Below, piece by piece: positions 20,787 through 30,132 of a stretch of DNA of 64,000 bases. The DNA lies in assembly GCF_034043515.1 (NCBI RefSeq), contig NZ_CP138214.1:5339501-5403500 (forward strand), given 5' to 3'. The translations under genes and the position numbers were made by a program. Numbering within the stretch: position 1 is the stretch's first letter; each line of letters begins with the position of its first letter. Under the pieces are notes generated by a model, which saw only the letters and a program-made list of their open reading frames with translations, was not told the origin of the DNA and searched no databases. The stretch comes from Pseudomonas sp. MUP55. Lineage in GTDB: Bacteria; Pseudomonadota; Gammaproteobacteria; Pseudomonadales; Pseudomonadaceae.

Positions 20787-22757
20787 ATGGCCGGGCTGAT
20801 TCCCCAGAGCTTTATTGACGACCTTCTGAACCGCACCGACATCGTCGATGTCGTCAGCTCACGCGTGCAACTGAAAAAAGCCGGCAAGAACTACACCGCC
20901 TGCTGCCCGTTCCATAAGGAAAAAACCCCGTCGTTCAGTGTCAGCCCGGACAAGCAGTTCTATTACTGCTTCGGTTGCGGCGCCGGCGGCAACGCCCTCG
21001 GCTTCCTGATGGACCACGACAACCTGGATTTCCCCCAGGCCGTCGAGGACCTGGCGAAAGCCGCCGGCATGGAAATCCCCCGCGAAGAAAGTGGCCGCGC
21101 GCACAAACCGCGACAACCCACCGACTCGCCGCTGTATCCGCTGCTGACCGCCGCCGCCGAGTTCTACCGGCAGGCGCTTAAAACCCATCCACAGCGCAAA
21201 GCCGCTGTCGATTACCTCAAGGGCCGCGGCCTTACCGGTGAAATCGCCCGGGACTTCGGCCTCGGCTTCGCGCCGCCCGGCTGGGACAACCTGTACAAGC
21301 ATCTGAGCAGCGATACGCTCCAGCAGAAAGCCATGATTGATGCTGGCCTGCTGGTGGAAAACGCCGAGACCGGCAAACGCTATGACCGCTTCCGCGACCG
21401 CGTGATGTTTCCGATCCGCGACAGCCGCGGCCGCATCATCGCGTTCGGCGGCCGAGTGCTGGGAGACGACAAGCCCAAGTACCTGAACTCCCCGGAAACC
21501 CCGGTGTTCCATAAGGGCCAGGAACTCTACGGCTTGTTCGAAGCGCGCAAGAACAACCGCAACCTCGACGAGATTATCGTGGTTGAAGGCTATATGGATG
21601 TGATCGCCCTGGCCCAGCAGGGCCTGCGTAATGCGGTGGCGACGCTTGGCACCGCTACCAGCGAAGAACACTTGAAGCGCCTGTTTCGCGTCGTGCCCAG
21701 CGTGCTGTTCTGTTTCGACGGCGACCAGGCCGGCCGCAACGCCGCCTGGCGCGCACTCGAGGCTACCCTGTCGAGTCTGCAGGATGGGCGCCGTGCCCGC
21801 TTCCTGTTCTTGCCAGAAGGCGAAGACCCGGACACCCTGGTGCGCGCCGAAGGCACCGACGCGTTCCGTGCACGCATCAATCAACACGCACAGCCGCTGG
21901 CAGACTATTTTTTCCAGCAGTTGACCGAAGAAGCCGATCCGCGCTCGCTTGAAGGCAAGGCCCATATGGCCACCCTCGCAGCGCCGTTGATCGACAAGGT
22001 CCCAGGCGCCAATTTGCGCACCCTGATGCGCCAGCGCCTACTGGAAATCACCGGATTGAGCGGCGAAGCCGTGAGCCAGCTGGTGCATAGCGCCCCTCAG
22101 GAGGCGCCGCCCGCCTACGACCCAGGCATGGATTACGATGCCATGCCGGACTATGCCGACTTCCATCAGCCGCAGGAGGCCTATACGCCCCAGCAGGAGT
22201 GGACGCCGAAAAAGCCCGGTGCCGGCGGCAAGAAATGGGACAAGAAGCCCTGGAGCAAGAACGGTAAACGCGGCGATCGAGACGAGGCCTACGCCCCACG
22301 CACGCCGGTTGCCGTAGAAGCGCCGACGCTGATTGCCTTGCGTACTCTCATCCATCATCCACAACTGGCGGGCAAGGTTGAAAGCGCCGATCATTTCGCC
22401 AACGAGAGCAACACCTATGCCCAGGTACTTATCGCCTTGATCGAGGCCGTGCAGAAAAATCCTAAGCTAAACTCAATTCAGCTGATGGCCCGCTGGCATG
22501 GCACGGAGCAGGGTCGCCTGTTGAAGGCACTCGCGGAAAAGGAGTGGCTAATTGACGGCGACAACCTTGAACAACAGTTTTTAGACACCATTAATAGGTT
22601 ATCCGCGGGTCAGCACACACAGACCCTCGATGAGCTCATTAAACGAGCAAGGCAGCCGGGATTGTCGGCTGAAGAGCAAATTCAGATAGCAAAACAGATG
22701 CGCGACCTCTTAAAACAGAACGTTTGCACATCAAACCCGACCTCAGCTGGCGTGTGA
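20787..22757 (+). CDS. dnaG: DNA primase DnaG
   Basis: 656 residues. The N-terminal zinc-binding domain has the CHC2 ligands in CCPFHKEKTPSF and YYCFGCGAGG. The catalytic core includes YLNSPETPVFHKG and the TOPRIM domain IVVEGYMDVIAL with FCFDGDQAGRNAAWRAL as the acidic metal site. A Gln/Pro/Lys-rich linker (residues ~440-505) separates the core from the C-terminal DnaB-interaction domain. DnaG makes RNA primers at the fork. Codon use drifts to AT-richer, rarer codons at the 3' end, as is known for primase genes. Middle gene of the operon. Confidence 0.97.
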   Translation: MAGLIPQSFIDDLLNRTDIVDVVSSRVQLKKAGKNYTACCPFHKEKTPSFSVSPDKQFYYCFGCGAGGNALGFLMDHDNLDFPQAVEDLAKAAGMEIPREESGRAHKPRQPTDSPLYPLLTAAAEFYRQALKTHPQRKAAVDYLKGRGLTGEIARDFGLGFAPPGWDNLYKHLSSDTLQQKAMIDAGLLVENAETGKRYDRFRDRVMFPIRDSRGRIIAFGGRVLGDDKPKYLNSPETPVFHKGQELYGLFEARKNNRNLDEIIVVEGYMDVIALAQQGLRNAVATLGTATSEEHLKRLFRVVPSVLFCFDGDQAGRNAAWRALEATLSSLQDGRRARFLFLPEGEDPDTLVRAEGTDAFRARINQHAQPLADYFFQQLTEEADPRSLEGKAHMATLAAPLIDKVPGANLRTLMRQRLLEITGLSGEAVSQLVHSAPQEAPPAYDPGMDYDAMPDYADFHQPQEAYTPQQEWTPKKPGAGGKKWDKKPWSKNGKRGDRDEAYAPRTPVAVEAPTLIALRTLIHHPQLAGKVESADHFANESNTYAQVLIALIEAVQKNPKLNSIQLMARWHGTEQGRLLKALAEKEWLIDGDNLEQQFLDTINRLSAGQHTQTLDELIKRARQPGLSAEEQIQIAKQMRDLLKQNVCTSNPTSAGV

Positions 22758-22771
22758 GGTCATAGCTCGGG

Positions 22772-22777
22772 TATAAT
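22772..22777 (+). promoter_or_regulatory. Candidate internal -10 element before rpoD
   Basis: A perfect TATAAT occurs in the 67-base dnaG-rpoD gap, 48 bases before the rpoD ATG. The -35 region at the right distance matches poorly (TGGCGT at 18-base spacing). It may drive extra rpoD transcription independent of rpsU-dnaG. Confidence 0.45.
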
Positions 22778-22824
22778 CCTCGGCTTGTTTTTTGCCCGCC
22801 AAGACCTTCAGTGGATAGGGTGTT

Positions 22825-24675
22825 ATGTCCGGAAAAGCGCAACAGCAGTCTCGTATCAAAGAGTTGATCACCCTTGGTCGTGAGCAGAAGTATCTGACTT
22901 ACGCAGAGGTCAACGACCACCTGCCTGAGGATATTTCAGATCCAGAGCAGGTGGAAGACATCATCCGCATGATTAATGACATGGGGATCCCCGTACACGA
23001 GAGTGCTCCGGATGCGGACGCCCTTATGTTGGCCGACGCCGATACCGACGAGGCAGCCGCTGAAGAAGCCGCTGCCGCGTTGGCCGCGGTGGAGACCGAC
23101 ATCGGTCGCACGACTGACCCTGTGCGCATGTATATGCGTGAAATGGGTACCGTCGAGTTGCTGACACGTGAAGGCGAAATCGAAATCGCCAAGCGTATCG
23201 AAGAGGGCATCCGTGAAGTGATGGGCGCAATCGCGCACTTCCCTGGCACGGTTGACCACATTCTCTCCGAGTACACTCGCGTCACCACCGAAGGTGGCCG
23301 CCTGTCTGACGTCCTGAGCGGTTATATCGACCCGGACGACGGCATTGCGCCGCCTGCCGCCGAAGTGCCGCCGCCTGTCGACCCGAAAGCGCCGAAAGCC
23401 GACGACGACTCCGATGACGACGAAGCTGAAGCCAGCTCCGACGACGAAGAAGAAGTTGAAAGCGGTCCAGACCCGATCATCGCTGCCCAGCGTTTCGGTG
23501 CGGTTTCCGATCAAATGGAAATCACCCGCAAGGCTCTGAAAAAGCATGGTCGTGCCAACAAGCAGGCAATTGCCGAGCTGCTGGCCCTGGCCGAGCTGTT
23601 CATGCCGATCAAGCTGGTACCCAAGCAATTCGAAGGCCTGGTTGAACGCGTTCGTAGCGCCCTTGAGCGTCTGCGTGCACAAGAGCGTGCGATCATGCAG
23701 CTCTGTGTCCGTGATGCGCGCATGCCGCGTACCGACTTCCTGCGCCAGTTCCCAGGCCACGAAGTTGACGAAGCCTGGAGCGATGCTCTGGCCAAAGGCA
23801 AGGCGAAATACGCCGAAGCCATCGGTCGCCTGCAGCCGGACATCATCCGTTGCCAGCAGAAGCTGAGCGCACTGGAGGCTGAAACCGGCCTCACGATTGC
23901 CGAGATCAAGGACATCAACCGTCGCATGTCGATCGGTGAGGCCAAGGCCCGCCGCGCGAAGAAAGAGATGGTTGAAGCGAACTTGCGTCTGGTGATCTCC
24001 ATCGCCAAGAAGTACACCAACCGTGGCCTGCAATTCCTCGACCTGATCCAGGAAGGCAACATCGGTTTGATGAAGGCTGTGGACAAGTTCGAATACCGTC
24101 GCGGCTACAAGTTCTCGACTTATGCCACCTGGTGGATCCGTCAGGCGATCACTCGCTCGATCGCCGACCAGGCCCGCACCATCCGTATTCCGGTGCACAT
24201 GATCGAGACCATCAACAAGCTCAACCGTATCTCCCGGCAGATGTTGCAGGAGATGGGTCGCGAACCGACCCCGGAAGAGCTGGGCGAGCGCATGGAAATG
24301 CCTGAGGATAAGATCCGCAAGGTATTGAAGATCGCTAAAGAGCCGATCTCCATGGAAACGCCGATTGGTGATGACGAAGACTCCCATCTGGGTGACTTCA
24401 TCGAAGACTCGACCATGCAGTCGCCAATCGATGTCGCCACTGTTGAGAGCCTTAAAGAAGCGACTCGCGACGTACTCTCTGGCCTCACTGCCCGTGAAGC
24501 CAAGGTACTGCGCATGCGTTTCGGCATCGACATGAATACCGACCACACCCTTGAGGAAGTTGGTAAGCAGTTTGACGTGACCCGCGAGCGGATCCGTCAG
24601 ATCGAAGCCAAGGCGCTGCGCAAGTTGCGCCATCCGACGCGAAGCGAGCATCTGCGCTCCTTCCTCGACGAGTGA
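22825..24675 (+). CDS. rpoD: RNA polymerase primary sigma factor RpoD (sigma-70)
   Basis: 616 residues with all sigma-70 regions. Region 1.1 is at the N-terminus ([20 protein letters not shown]), region 1.2 has [11 protein letters not shown], and a non-conserved insert contains a very acidic Asp/Glu stretch (residues ~185-215). Region 2 has [20 protein letters not shown] and [13 protein letters not shown], region 3 follows, and region 4 has the [23 protein letters not shown] with the C-terminal RKLRHP. It is the housekeeping sigma factor. A strong terminator follows at 24680. Confidence 0.98.
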   Translation: MSGKAQQQSRIKELITLGREQKYLTYAEVNDHLPEDISDPEQVEDIIRMINDMGIPVHESAPDADALMLADADTDEAAAEEAAAALAAVETDIGRTTDPVRMYMREMGTVELLTREGEIEIAKRIEEGIREVMGAIAHFPGTVDHILSEYTRVTTEGGRLSDVLSGYIDPDDGIAPPAAEVPPPVDPKAPKADDDSDDDEAEASSDDEEEVESGPDPIIAAQRFGAVSDQMEITRKALKKHGRANKQAIAELLALAELFMPIKLVPKQFEGLVERVRSALERLRAQERAIMQLCVRDARMPRTDFLRQFPGHEVDEAWSDALAKGKAKYAEAIGRLQPDIIRCQQKLSALEAETGLTIAEIKDINRRMSIGEAKARRAKKEMVEANLRLVISIAKKYTNRGLQFLDLIQEGNIGLMKAVDKFEYRRGYKFSTYATWWIRQAITRSIADQARTIRIPVHMIETINKLNRISRQMLQEMGREPTPEELGERMEMPEDKIRKVLKIAKEPISMETPIGDDEDSHLGDFIEDSTMQSPIDVATVESLKEATRDVLSGLTAREAKVLRMRFGIDMNTDHTLEEVGKQFDVTRERIRQIEAKALRKLRHPTRSEHLRSFLDE

Positions 24676-24679
24676 TAAC

Positions 24680-24707
24680 AAAACCCCCGGCCCAGGCCGG
24701 GGGTTTT
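24680..24707 (+). terminator. Rho-independent terminator of the rpsU-dnaG-rpoD operon
   Basis: CCCCCGGCC (24684-24692) and GGCCGGGGG (24695-24703) form a perfect nine-base stem flanked by AAAA and TTTT, five bases after the rpoD stop. Confidence 0.92.
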
Positions 24708-24810
24708 GCTTTGTGCACATTGCTTTGCGCAGATTAACTGCCGCGCAACGCCCCGCCCTCGCAATGCCCGTCTACACTCGAGACATTCCCCGTGCCATAA
24801 CGAGACCGTT

Positions 24811-27800
24811 ATGCCCAGATTGCCGACCGTGATACTGCTGTCGCTGCTGACCTGGACCGCAACGGCTGGCGCGTTGACTCTCACTGATGATGAGCGTAGC
24901 TGGCTGACGGACCATCAGGAGCTGCGCCTTGGGGTGGATGCGTCCTGGCCACCCTTTGAATACCGCGATGAAAATGGCCGCTACCAGGGCCTGGCCGCTG
25001 ACTACGTGCGCCTGATCCAGGATCGCCTGGGTGTCAGGGTCAGCCTGATCGAGCCGGTAAACTGGACCGCGGTGCTCGAACAAGCGCGCAACAATCAGCT
25101 CGACCTGCTCCCCGGCATCATGTCCACCCCGGAACGCCAGAGCTTCCTGGCCTTCACACGCCCCTATCTCGACTTCCCCATCGTCATATTGGCCCATGAA
25201 GGCGGTGCGAAGCCGCGCAACCTCAAGGACCTGTACGGACTGAAAATCGCCGTGGTGGAAAACTACGCACCTCATGAACTGCTGCGCACCCATCACCCCG
25301 ACCTCAATCTTGTCGCAATGCCTAACGTCAGCTCCATGTTGCAGGCCCTGGCTACCGATGAAGTGGATGCGGTAGTCAGCGATCTGGCTTCGAGCGTCTG
25401 GAGCCTGCGCCAGCTGAAACTCGATGGTTTGTACGTCAGCGGCGAAACGCCCTACCGCTATCAGTTGGCGATGGGCGTGCCCCGGGATGAGAAAATACTG
25501 GTGGGTATCCTGGACAAGGTCCTCGCCGACCTCAGCCCAGCCGAAACCGATGCGATCCAGCAGCATTGGGTCGGCAGCTTCAGCGATCACCGCACGTTCT
25601 GGGCAGATTTGTTGCTGTACGGCCTGCCTGCGGTGCTGCTGCTGAGTACCGTGCTGGTCATCGTGATTCGCATCAATCGTCGGCTCAGCTCGGAAATTTC
25701 CCGCCGGGTGGCCCTTGAGCAAAAACTGCGTAGCAGCGAGTACCACTATCGCGGCCTGGTGGAGAGTCTGTCGGCCATCGCCTGGGAAGCCGACATCAGC
25801 GACTTCACCTACAGCTACGTGTCGCCCCACGCCGAAGAATTGCTGGGCTACCCCCGCGCCCATTGGCTGATCCCTGGCTTCTGGCGCAACATCATTCACC
25901 CCGCCGACCTGACCCGCACCGAAACCTATTGCCTGCGCGAAACCCGGGCCAACCGTGATCACAGCATCGACTATCGCGTTATTACGGCCGATGGCCGCTG
26001 CCTGTGGGTACGCGACATCGTCAGCCTGATCGAGCACGGCCATGAACCGGTGCTGCGCGGCTTGATGATCGACATCAGCGAAGCCAAGCGTACAGAAGAG
26101 GCGCTGCAGCTGTCGGAGCAGAAGTTCGCTTCGGTGTTCCAGCAATGCCCGGACATCCTGGTGATCGCCCGCCTGTCCGACGGATGCCTGCTTGAAGTCA
26201 ACAAGGCCTTTGAAGACCAGATAGGCCTTGGCGCCGCAGACGTGGTGGGCAAAACCGCCACCGAGCTGAATATCTGGGGCGTTCAAGGAGTCGGCCCGGA
26301 TTTGCTGCAACGCGTGCAGACCACCAGCATCCGCAACCTGGAAATGACCTTCCTGCGCAGCAATGGCCAGGCATTTATCGGACTTATTTCAGCCGAGCCG
26401 TTCCAACTCGATACCACCGAAGCCTTGGTGGTCGTGGTGCGAGACATCACCCAGCTCAAGGAAACCCAGCAGCAGTTGCAGACCTCCGAAGAGAAGTTTG
26501 CCAAGGCCTTTCATGCCTCCCCCGATGGCTTGTTGCTGAGCCGTCAAAGCGATGGCCTGCTGATCGAAGTGAACGAAGGCTTCAGCCAACTGACCGGCTA
26601 CACCAGCGCCACGTCACTGGATCAGTCGGCCCTGGACCTCGGCATCTGGGTTGACCTCAATGAGCGCAAGCACATGCTGGAGTTGATGCAGCGCGACGGC
26701 TTTGTCCGCGACTTCATTTGCCATATCCGCCGCGTCGATGGCCAGGTTCGCCTCTGCGAACTGTCAAGCCGCCCGCTGCCCATCGGTGACGAAGACTGCA
26801 TGCTGACCATCGCCCGCGACATCACCGAACGTCAGCTGATGCAGGAAAAACTGCAACAAGCCGCCACGGTGTTCGAAAGCACCGCCGAAGGCGTATTGAT
26901 CACCGACACTCGGCAGAACATCAGTGCCGTTAACCGCGCCTTCAGCGAGATCACCGGTTACAGCGAGGCCGAAGCGCTGGGCCATACCCCGCGCCTGCTC
27001 GCCTCCGGCCTGCATGACAGCGCCTTCTATGCGGCGATGTGGCATCAGTTGACGACCCAGGGCCACTGGCAGGGCGAAATTTCCAACCGTCGAAAGGACG
27101 GCGAGCTGTACCCCAGCTGGCTGACCATCAGCGCCGTGCGCAATCGCGACCAGTTGGTCACCCACTTCGTGGCGGTATTCGCCGATATTTCCAGCCTCAA
27201 GCTCGCCCAGGCGCGCCTCGACTATCAAGCCCATCACGACCCGCTGACCGGCCTGCCCAATCGCACGTTGTTTGAAAGCCGACTGCAGGCCGCCCTCAAT
27301 GGCCAGCAGGAAAGCGGTAATCAAGGCGCTGTGTTGTTTCTGGACCTGGACCGCTTTAAACACATCAACGACAGCCTGGGCCACCCGGTCGGCGACCTCC
27401 TGCTCAAAGACATTGCCGTGCGCCTCAAGGAACAACTGCGCGACATCGACACCGTCGCCCGCCTGGGCGGCGATGAATTCATCATCCTGCTGCCCGGCCT
27501 GCAACAGGCCAGCGACGCCCAATACCTGGCGAATAAACTGCTCGACTGCTTCACACCGCCCTTCCAGGCCGGCGAGCACGAATTTTTTATCAGCGCGAGT
27601 ATCGGCACCAGCCTGTACCCGCAGGACGGCACCGATGTCGCCACCCTGGTCAAAAATGCCGACGCCGCGATGTACCGCTCAAAAGCCAATGGCCGCAACC
27701 GTGTTGAGAGCTACACCCGCGACCTGACGGCGCAGGCCAATGAGCGCGTGGCCCTGGAGCATGAGCTGCGCCGCGCCATCGAACGTGACGAGTTGAGCCT

Positions 27801-28554
27801 GTATTACCAACCCAAACGCAGCCTGATCACCCAGGAGCTGATCGGTGCCGAGGCCTTGATTCGCTGGCACCACCCAACCTTTGGCGACGTACCGCCCGAG
27901 CACTTCATCGCCCTGGCTGAAGAAAACGGCACGATCCTGCAAATTGGCGATTGGGTACTGGAACAGGCGTGCCGACAGATGCACGCCTGGAGAGGCACTT
28001 TCGGTGATTTCGGCCCCCTGTCCGTCAACCTCGCCGGCGCGCAACTGCGTCACCCCAACCTGCTGTCACGCATCGAGCAACTGCTGCGCGATTACCGACT
28101 GGAACCCGGCTGCCTGCAACTGGAAATCACCGAAAACTTCATCATGAGCCAGGCCGAAGAAGCGCTGGAGGTGCTGCACCAACTCAAAGGGCTGGGGGTG
28201 CAACTGGCGATCGACGATTTTGGCACCGGTTATTCTTCCCTCAGCTACCTCAAGCGCCTGCCCCTGGATTTCCTCAAGATCGACCAATCCTTCGTCCGCG
28301 GCCTGCCCGACGACCCCCACGACGCCGCCATCGTGCGCGCCATCATCGCCCTCGGCCACAGCATGCAATTCACCATCATCGCCGAAGGCGTGGAGAACCC
28401 CGCCCAGCAAGCTTTCCTCGCCGCCGAAGGCTGTGAACAGATGCAAGGCTACATCGTCAGCCTGCCCCTGCCACCGGAGCAATTTGCCGCAAGCTTCCTT
28501 CGCACGAGCCTGGAGGATTTTTCGGATGGCACAGTGAACAAACCATCGTTATAA
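24811..28554 (+). CDS. rmcA: RmcA-type sensor diguanylate cyclase/phosphodiesterase (SBP-PAS4-GGDEF-EAL)
   Basis: 1247 residues from ATG 24811. Order: signal peptide (~1-22), periplasmic solute-binding domain of SBP_bac_3 type (~28-260), one transmembrane helix (~267-288), four PAS domains starting near 311, 435, 559 and 680, GGDEF (~804-970), EAL (~980-1235). The GGDEF signature LGGDEFIIL is intact, with a product-binding RxxD (RDID) five residues before it. The EAL domain has EALIRW and DDFGTGYSSLSYLKR. P. aeruginosa RmcA (PA0575) has this architecture and is reported to respond to phenazine redox state through its PAS region and to arginine through the periplasmic domain. The symbol is inferred from architecture and location near rpoD. 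Confidence 0.9.
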   Translation: MPRLPTVILLSLLTWTATAGALTLTDDERSWLTDHQELRLGVDASWPPFEYRDENGRYQGLAADYVRLIQDRLGVRVSLIEPVNWTAVLEQARNNQLDLLPGIMSTPERQSFLAFTRPYLDFPIVILAHEGGAKPRNLKDLYGLKIAVVENYAPHELLRTHHPDLNLVAMPNVSSMLQALATDEVDAVVSDLASSVWSLRQLKLDGLYVSGETPYRYQLAMGVPRDEKILVGILDKVLADLSPAETDAIQQHWVGSFSDHRTFWADLLLYGLPAVLLLSTVLVIVIRINRRLSSEISRRVALEQKLRSSEYHYRGLVESLSAIAWEADISDFTYSYVSPHAEELLGYPRAHWLIPGFWRNIIHPADLTRTETYCLRETRANRDHSIDYRVITADGRCLWVRDIVSLIEHGHEPVLRGLMIDISEAKRTEEALQLSEQKFASVFQQCPDILVIARLSDGCLLEVNKAFEDQIGLGAADVVGKTATELNIWGVQGVGPDLLQRVQTTSIRNLEMTFLRSNGQAFIGLISAEPFQLDTTEALVVVVRDITQLKETQQQLQTSEEKFAKAFHASPDGLLLSRQSDGLLIEVNEGFSQLTGYTSATSLDQSALDLGIWVDLNERKHMLELMQRDGFVRDFICHIRRVDGQVRLCELSSRPLPIGDEDCMLTIARDITERQLMQEKLQQAATVFESTAEGVLITDTRQNISAVNRAFSEITGYSEAEALGHTPRLLASGLHDSAFYAAMWHQLTTQGHWQGEISNRRKDGELYPSWLTISAVRNRDQLVTHFVAVFADISSLKLAQARLDYQAHHDPLTGLPNRTLFESRLQAALNGQQESGNQGAVLFLDLDRFKHINDSLGHPVGDLLLKDIAVRLKEQLRDIDTVARLGGDEFIILLPGLQQASDAQYLANKLLDCFTPPFQAGEHEFFISASIGTSLYPQDGTDVATLVKNADAAMYRSKANGRNRVESYTRDLTAQANERVALEHELRRAIERDELSLYYQPKRSLITQELIGAEALIRWHHPTFGDVPPEHFIALAEENGTILQIGDWVLEQACRQMHAWRGTFGDFGPLSVNLAGAQLRHPNLLSRIEQLLRDYRLEPGCLQLEITENFIMSQAEEALEVLHQLKGLGVQLAIDDFGTGYSSLSYLKRLPLDFLKIDQSFVRGLPDDPHDAAIVRAIIALGHSMQFTIIAEGVENPAQQAFLAAEGCEQMQGYIVSLPLPPEQFAASFLRTSLEDFSDGTVNKPSL

Positions 28555-28555
28555 T
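28550..28555 (+). promoter_or_regulatory. Candidate -10 element of tRNA-Ile(CAT)
   Basis: TATAAT overlaps the TAA stop of the upstream rmcA-like gene. Transcription from it would start about eight bases before the tRNA. The -35 region at 17 bases upstream is TGGCAC, a poor match. Confidence 0.5.
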
Positions 28556-28569
28556 CCGCGACCTACTGA

Positions 28570-28646
28570 GGGCCTATAGCTCAGTTGGTCAGAGCAGAGG
28601 ACTCATAATCCTTTGGTCCACGGTTCAAGTCCGTGTGGGCCCACCA
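28570..28646 (+). tRNA. ileX: tRNA-Ile2 (anticodon CAT)
   Basis: 77 bases that fold as a complete cloverleaf with encoded CCA. Acceptor arms GGGCCTA and TGGGCCC pair with one G-U; the T arm is CACGG-TTCAAGT-CCGTG. The anticodon CAT is at 28604-28606 in the context GACTCATAATC, the same loop as E. coli tRNA-Ile2, whose C34 is changed to lysidine by TilS so that it reads AUA. CAT could also mean Met, but the sequence lacks initiator features (the 1-72 pair is G-C) and the loop fits Ile2. Confidence 0.93.
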
Positions 28647-28653
28647 ACACAAG

Positions 28654-28680
28654 AAAGCCGCGCATTGCGCGGCTTTCGCG
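28654..28680 (+). terminator. Terminator of tRNA-Ile(CAT)
   Basis: AAAGCCGCGC (28654-28663) and GCGCGGCTTT (28667-28676) form a perfect ten-base stem with a three-base loop, eight bases after the tRNA 3' end. It is symmetric and could also serve the convergent LysE-family gene. Confidence 0.85.
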
Positions 28681-28719
28681 TTTCTGAAATCCCGAAAAAA
28701 AATACGTATGGGCGCAACC

Positions 28720-29346
28720 TCAAACTGATCGTTTGCTGAAGGCAAGCCGTGCCGCGAAAAGGACGAAAATCAAGCCAGTCGCGCGGTCCATCCAGGTGAT
28801 GACTTTCTCGTTGCGCAATACTTTTGCCAGGGGCTGGGTCGCGGCAATCAGGATGATCGACCACAGAAACCCGATAACGACATGAATGCTGACCAAGCCA
28901 AACGTCCAGGCGATCAATGGCTGCCCTTGCGGAATGAACTGGGGGAGAAAAGACACGTAGAAGATGCCGATCTTGGGGTTCAGTACGTTACCCATCAGGC
29001 CTTTGAAGAACCAGTTTGGCACTTTCTTTTGAGCGCCCTCGACAGATGACAACGACGTGCGAGGCCGCAGCAGCATGTTTAGCCCCAGCCAGGCCAGGTA
29101 AGCCGCGCCGCAATACTTCAAGATATCGAACGCCAGCTCTGAGACAGCAATCAGGGCCCCGAGTCCAAAAGCGACGGCGGCGCCCCACAGGAAGCAGCCT
29201 GCGTTGATGCCCAGAGCCGCGCGCAGTGCCTGTCGCTTACCTTCCACCGTGGCCGTGCGCAAAATCAGTGCGGTATCGAGGCCAGGCGTCAGCGTGAGCA
29301 GGGTCGCTGCGAAGGTAAAGGCTATAAGGTTGTCAGAGAATGGCAT
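28720..29346 (-). CDS. LysE/RhtB family amino-acid exporter
   Basis: 208 residues, about six hydrophobic helices, and the family signature LTPGLDTALILRTA at residues ~18-32 (the PGP-like region) with LGINAGCFLWG next. LysE/RhtB proteins export amino acids or derivatives using the proton gradient; substrate cannot be read from sequence. It is divergent from an Lrp-type regulator gene 194 bases away, and the lysine catabolic genes davBA follow that. Lysine or a relative is therefore a reasonable guess, but threonine, homoserine or others are possible. Confidence 0.9.
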   Translation of the reverse strand: MPFSDNLIAFTFAATLLTLTPGLDTALILRTATVEGKRQALRAALGINAGCFLWGAAVAFGLGALIAVSELAFDILKYCGAAYLAWLGLNMLLRPRTSLSSVEGAQKKVPNWFFKGLMGNVLNPKIGIFYVSFLPQFIPQGQPLIAWTFGLVSIHVVIGFLWSIILIAATQPLAKVLRNEKVITWMDRATGLIFVLFAARLAFSKRSV

Positions 29347-29540
29347 AGGTGGGTCTCAGCCAGATGTAGTCGGCAGATTAACCTTTAAATACGAGCTATC
29401 AAATCCCCGCGAGCTACAGGCCGACCTCCGCGCAATGACGCCCTCAACGGTACAAGCCCGTGTCTGGCGCAGCGGTTCTGTAAGCCCGACCAAGCCTGTA
29501 ACATACCTGCCCACTGCACCCTCGCACTGGAGCTTCACCC

Positions 29541-29987
29541 TTGCCCGCCCTAGACGACATTGACCGCCAACTGATCGCCGCCTTGCAGCTCAATGCTCGC
29601 GAAAGCGTGGCCATGCTTGCCCGGCAATTGGGTATCGCGCGCACCACGGTCACTTCGCGCCTGGCGCGCCTTGAGAAAACCCAGGTGATTACCGGTTATG
29701 GCGTGCGCCTGGGCCAGCGCGTGGCGGATGGTGGCCTGCAGGCGTATGTGGGCATTACCGTACAACCGCGTTCTGGCAAGGAAGTACTGCGCAGGTTGAG
29801 TGCAATGGCCCAGGTACAACAGCTGTGCGCGGTGAGCGGCGAATTTGATTACGTGGCGTGGCTGCGCACTGAGTCGCCGGAGCAACTTGATCAGTTGCTG
29901 GATCAGATCGGCAGCGTCGATGGTGTGGAAAAAACCACCACATCCATCATCCTTAGTAACAAATTGGACCGTGGACAACCTATCTGA
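29541..29987 (+). CDS. Lrp/AsnC family transcriptional regulator
   Basis: 148 residues from TTG 29541, with TGGAG 9-13 bases upstream; no better ATG is in frame. The N-terminal winged HTH (LDDIDRQLIAALQLNARESV, LARQLGIARTTVTSRLARLEK) is followed by the RAM ligand-binding domain (LQAYVGITVQPRSG onwards). Lrp proteins respond to amino acids. Position between the divergent LysE exporter and davBA suggests it senses lysine or a breakdown product and controls one or both; no operator could be identified confidently. Confidence 0.92.
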   Translation: MPALDDIDRQLIAALQLNARESVAMLARQLGIARTTVTSRLARLEKTQVITGYGVRLGQRVADGGLQAYVGITVQPRSGKEVLRRLSAMAQVQQLCAVSGEFDYVAWLRTESPEQLDQLLDQIGSVDGVEKTTTSIILSNKLDRGQPI

Positions 29988-30086
29988 CCAGTGAGCTCGT
30001 CAGATTGACTGAAACGAATGCAATCCGACGACACATTGCGTCTTATTAACGAGCGCAACGCTCCCTAAACTGGCTGCCATCTTTTC

Positions 30087-30093
30087 CTATACT
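30087..30093 (+). promoter_or_regulatory. Candidate -10 of davBA
   Basis: CTATACT, identical to the RpoS-favoured -10, lies 40 bases before the davB ATG. The region 17 bases upstream (CTAAAC) is not a good sigma-70 -35, which is tolerated by RpoS. Tentative. Confidence 0.35.
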
Positions 30094-30132
30094 CAACGGG
30101 CCTATCCCGCCGAGTCGTCAGTAAGGTCAGCC

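Noticed and set aside
22936..24720. 594-codon open frame antisense to rpoD
   Set aside because: Shadow of a highly conserved gene; composition dominated by reversed codons, no ribosome-binding site or known motif.
28604..28606. tRNA-Met reading of the CAT anticodon
   Set aside because: Loop context matches the lysidine-modified tRNA-Ile2 and initiator features are missing.
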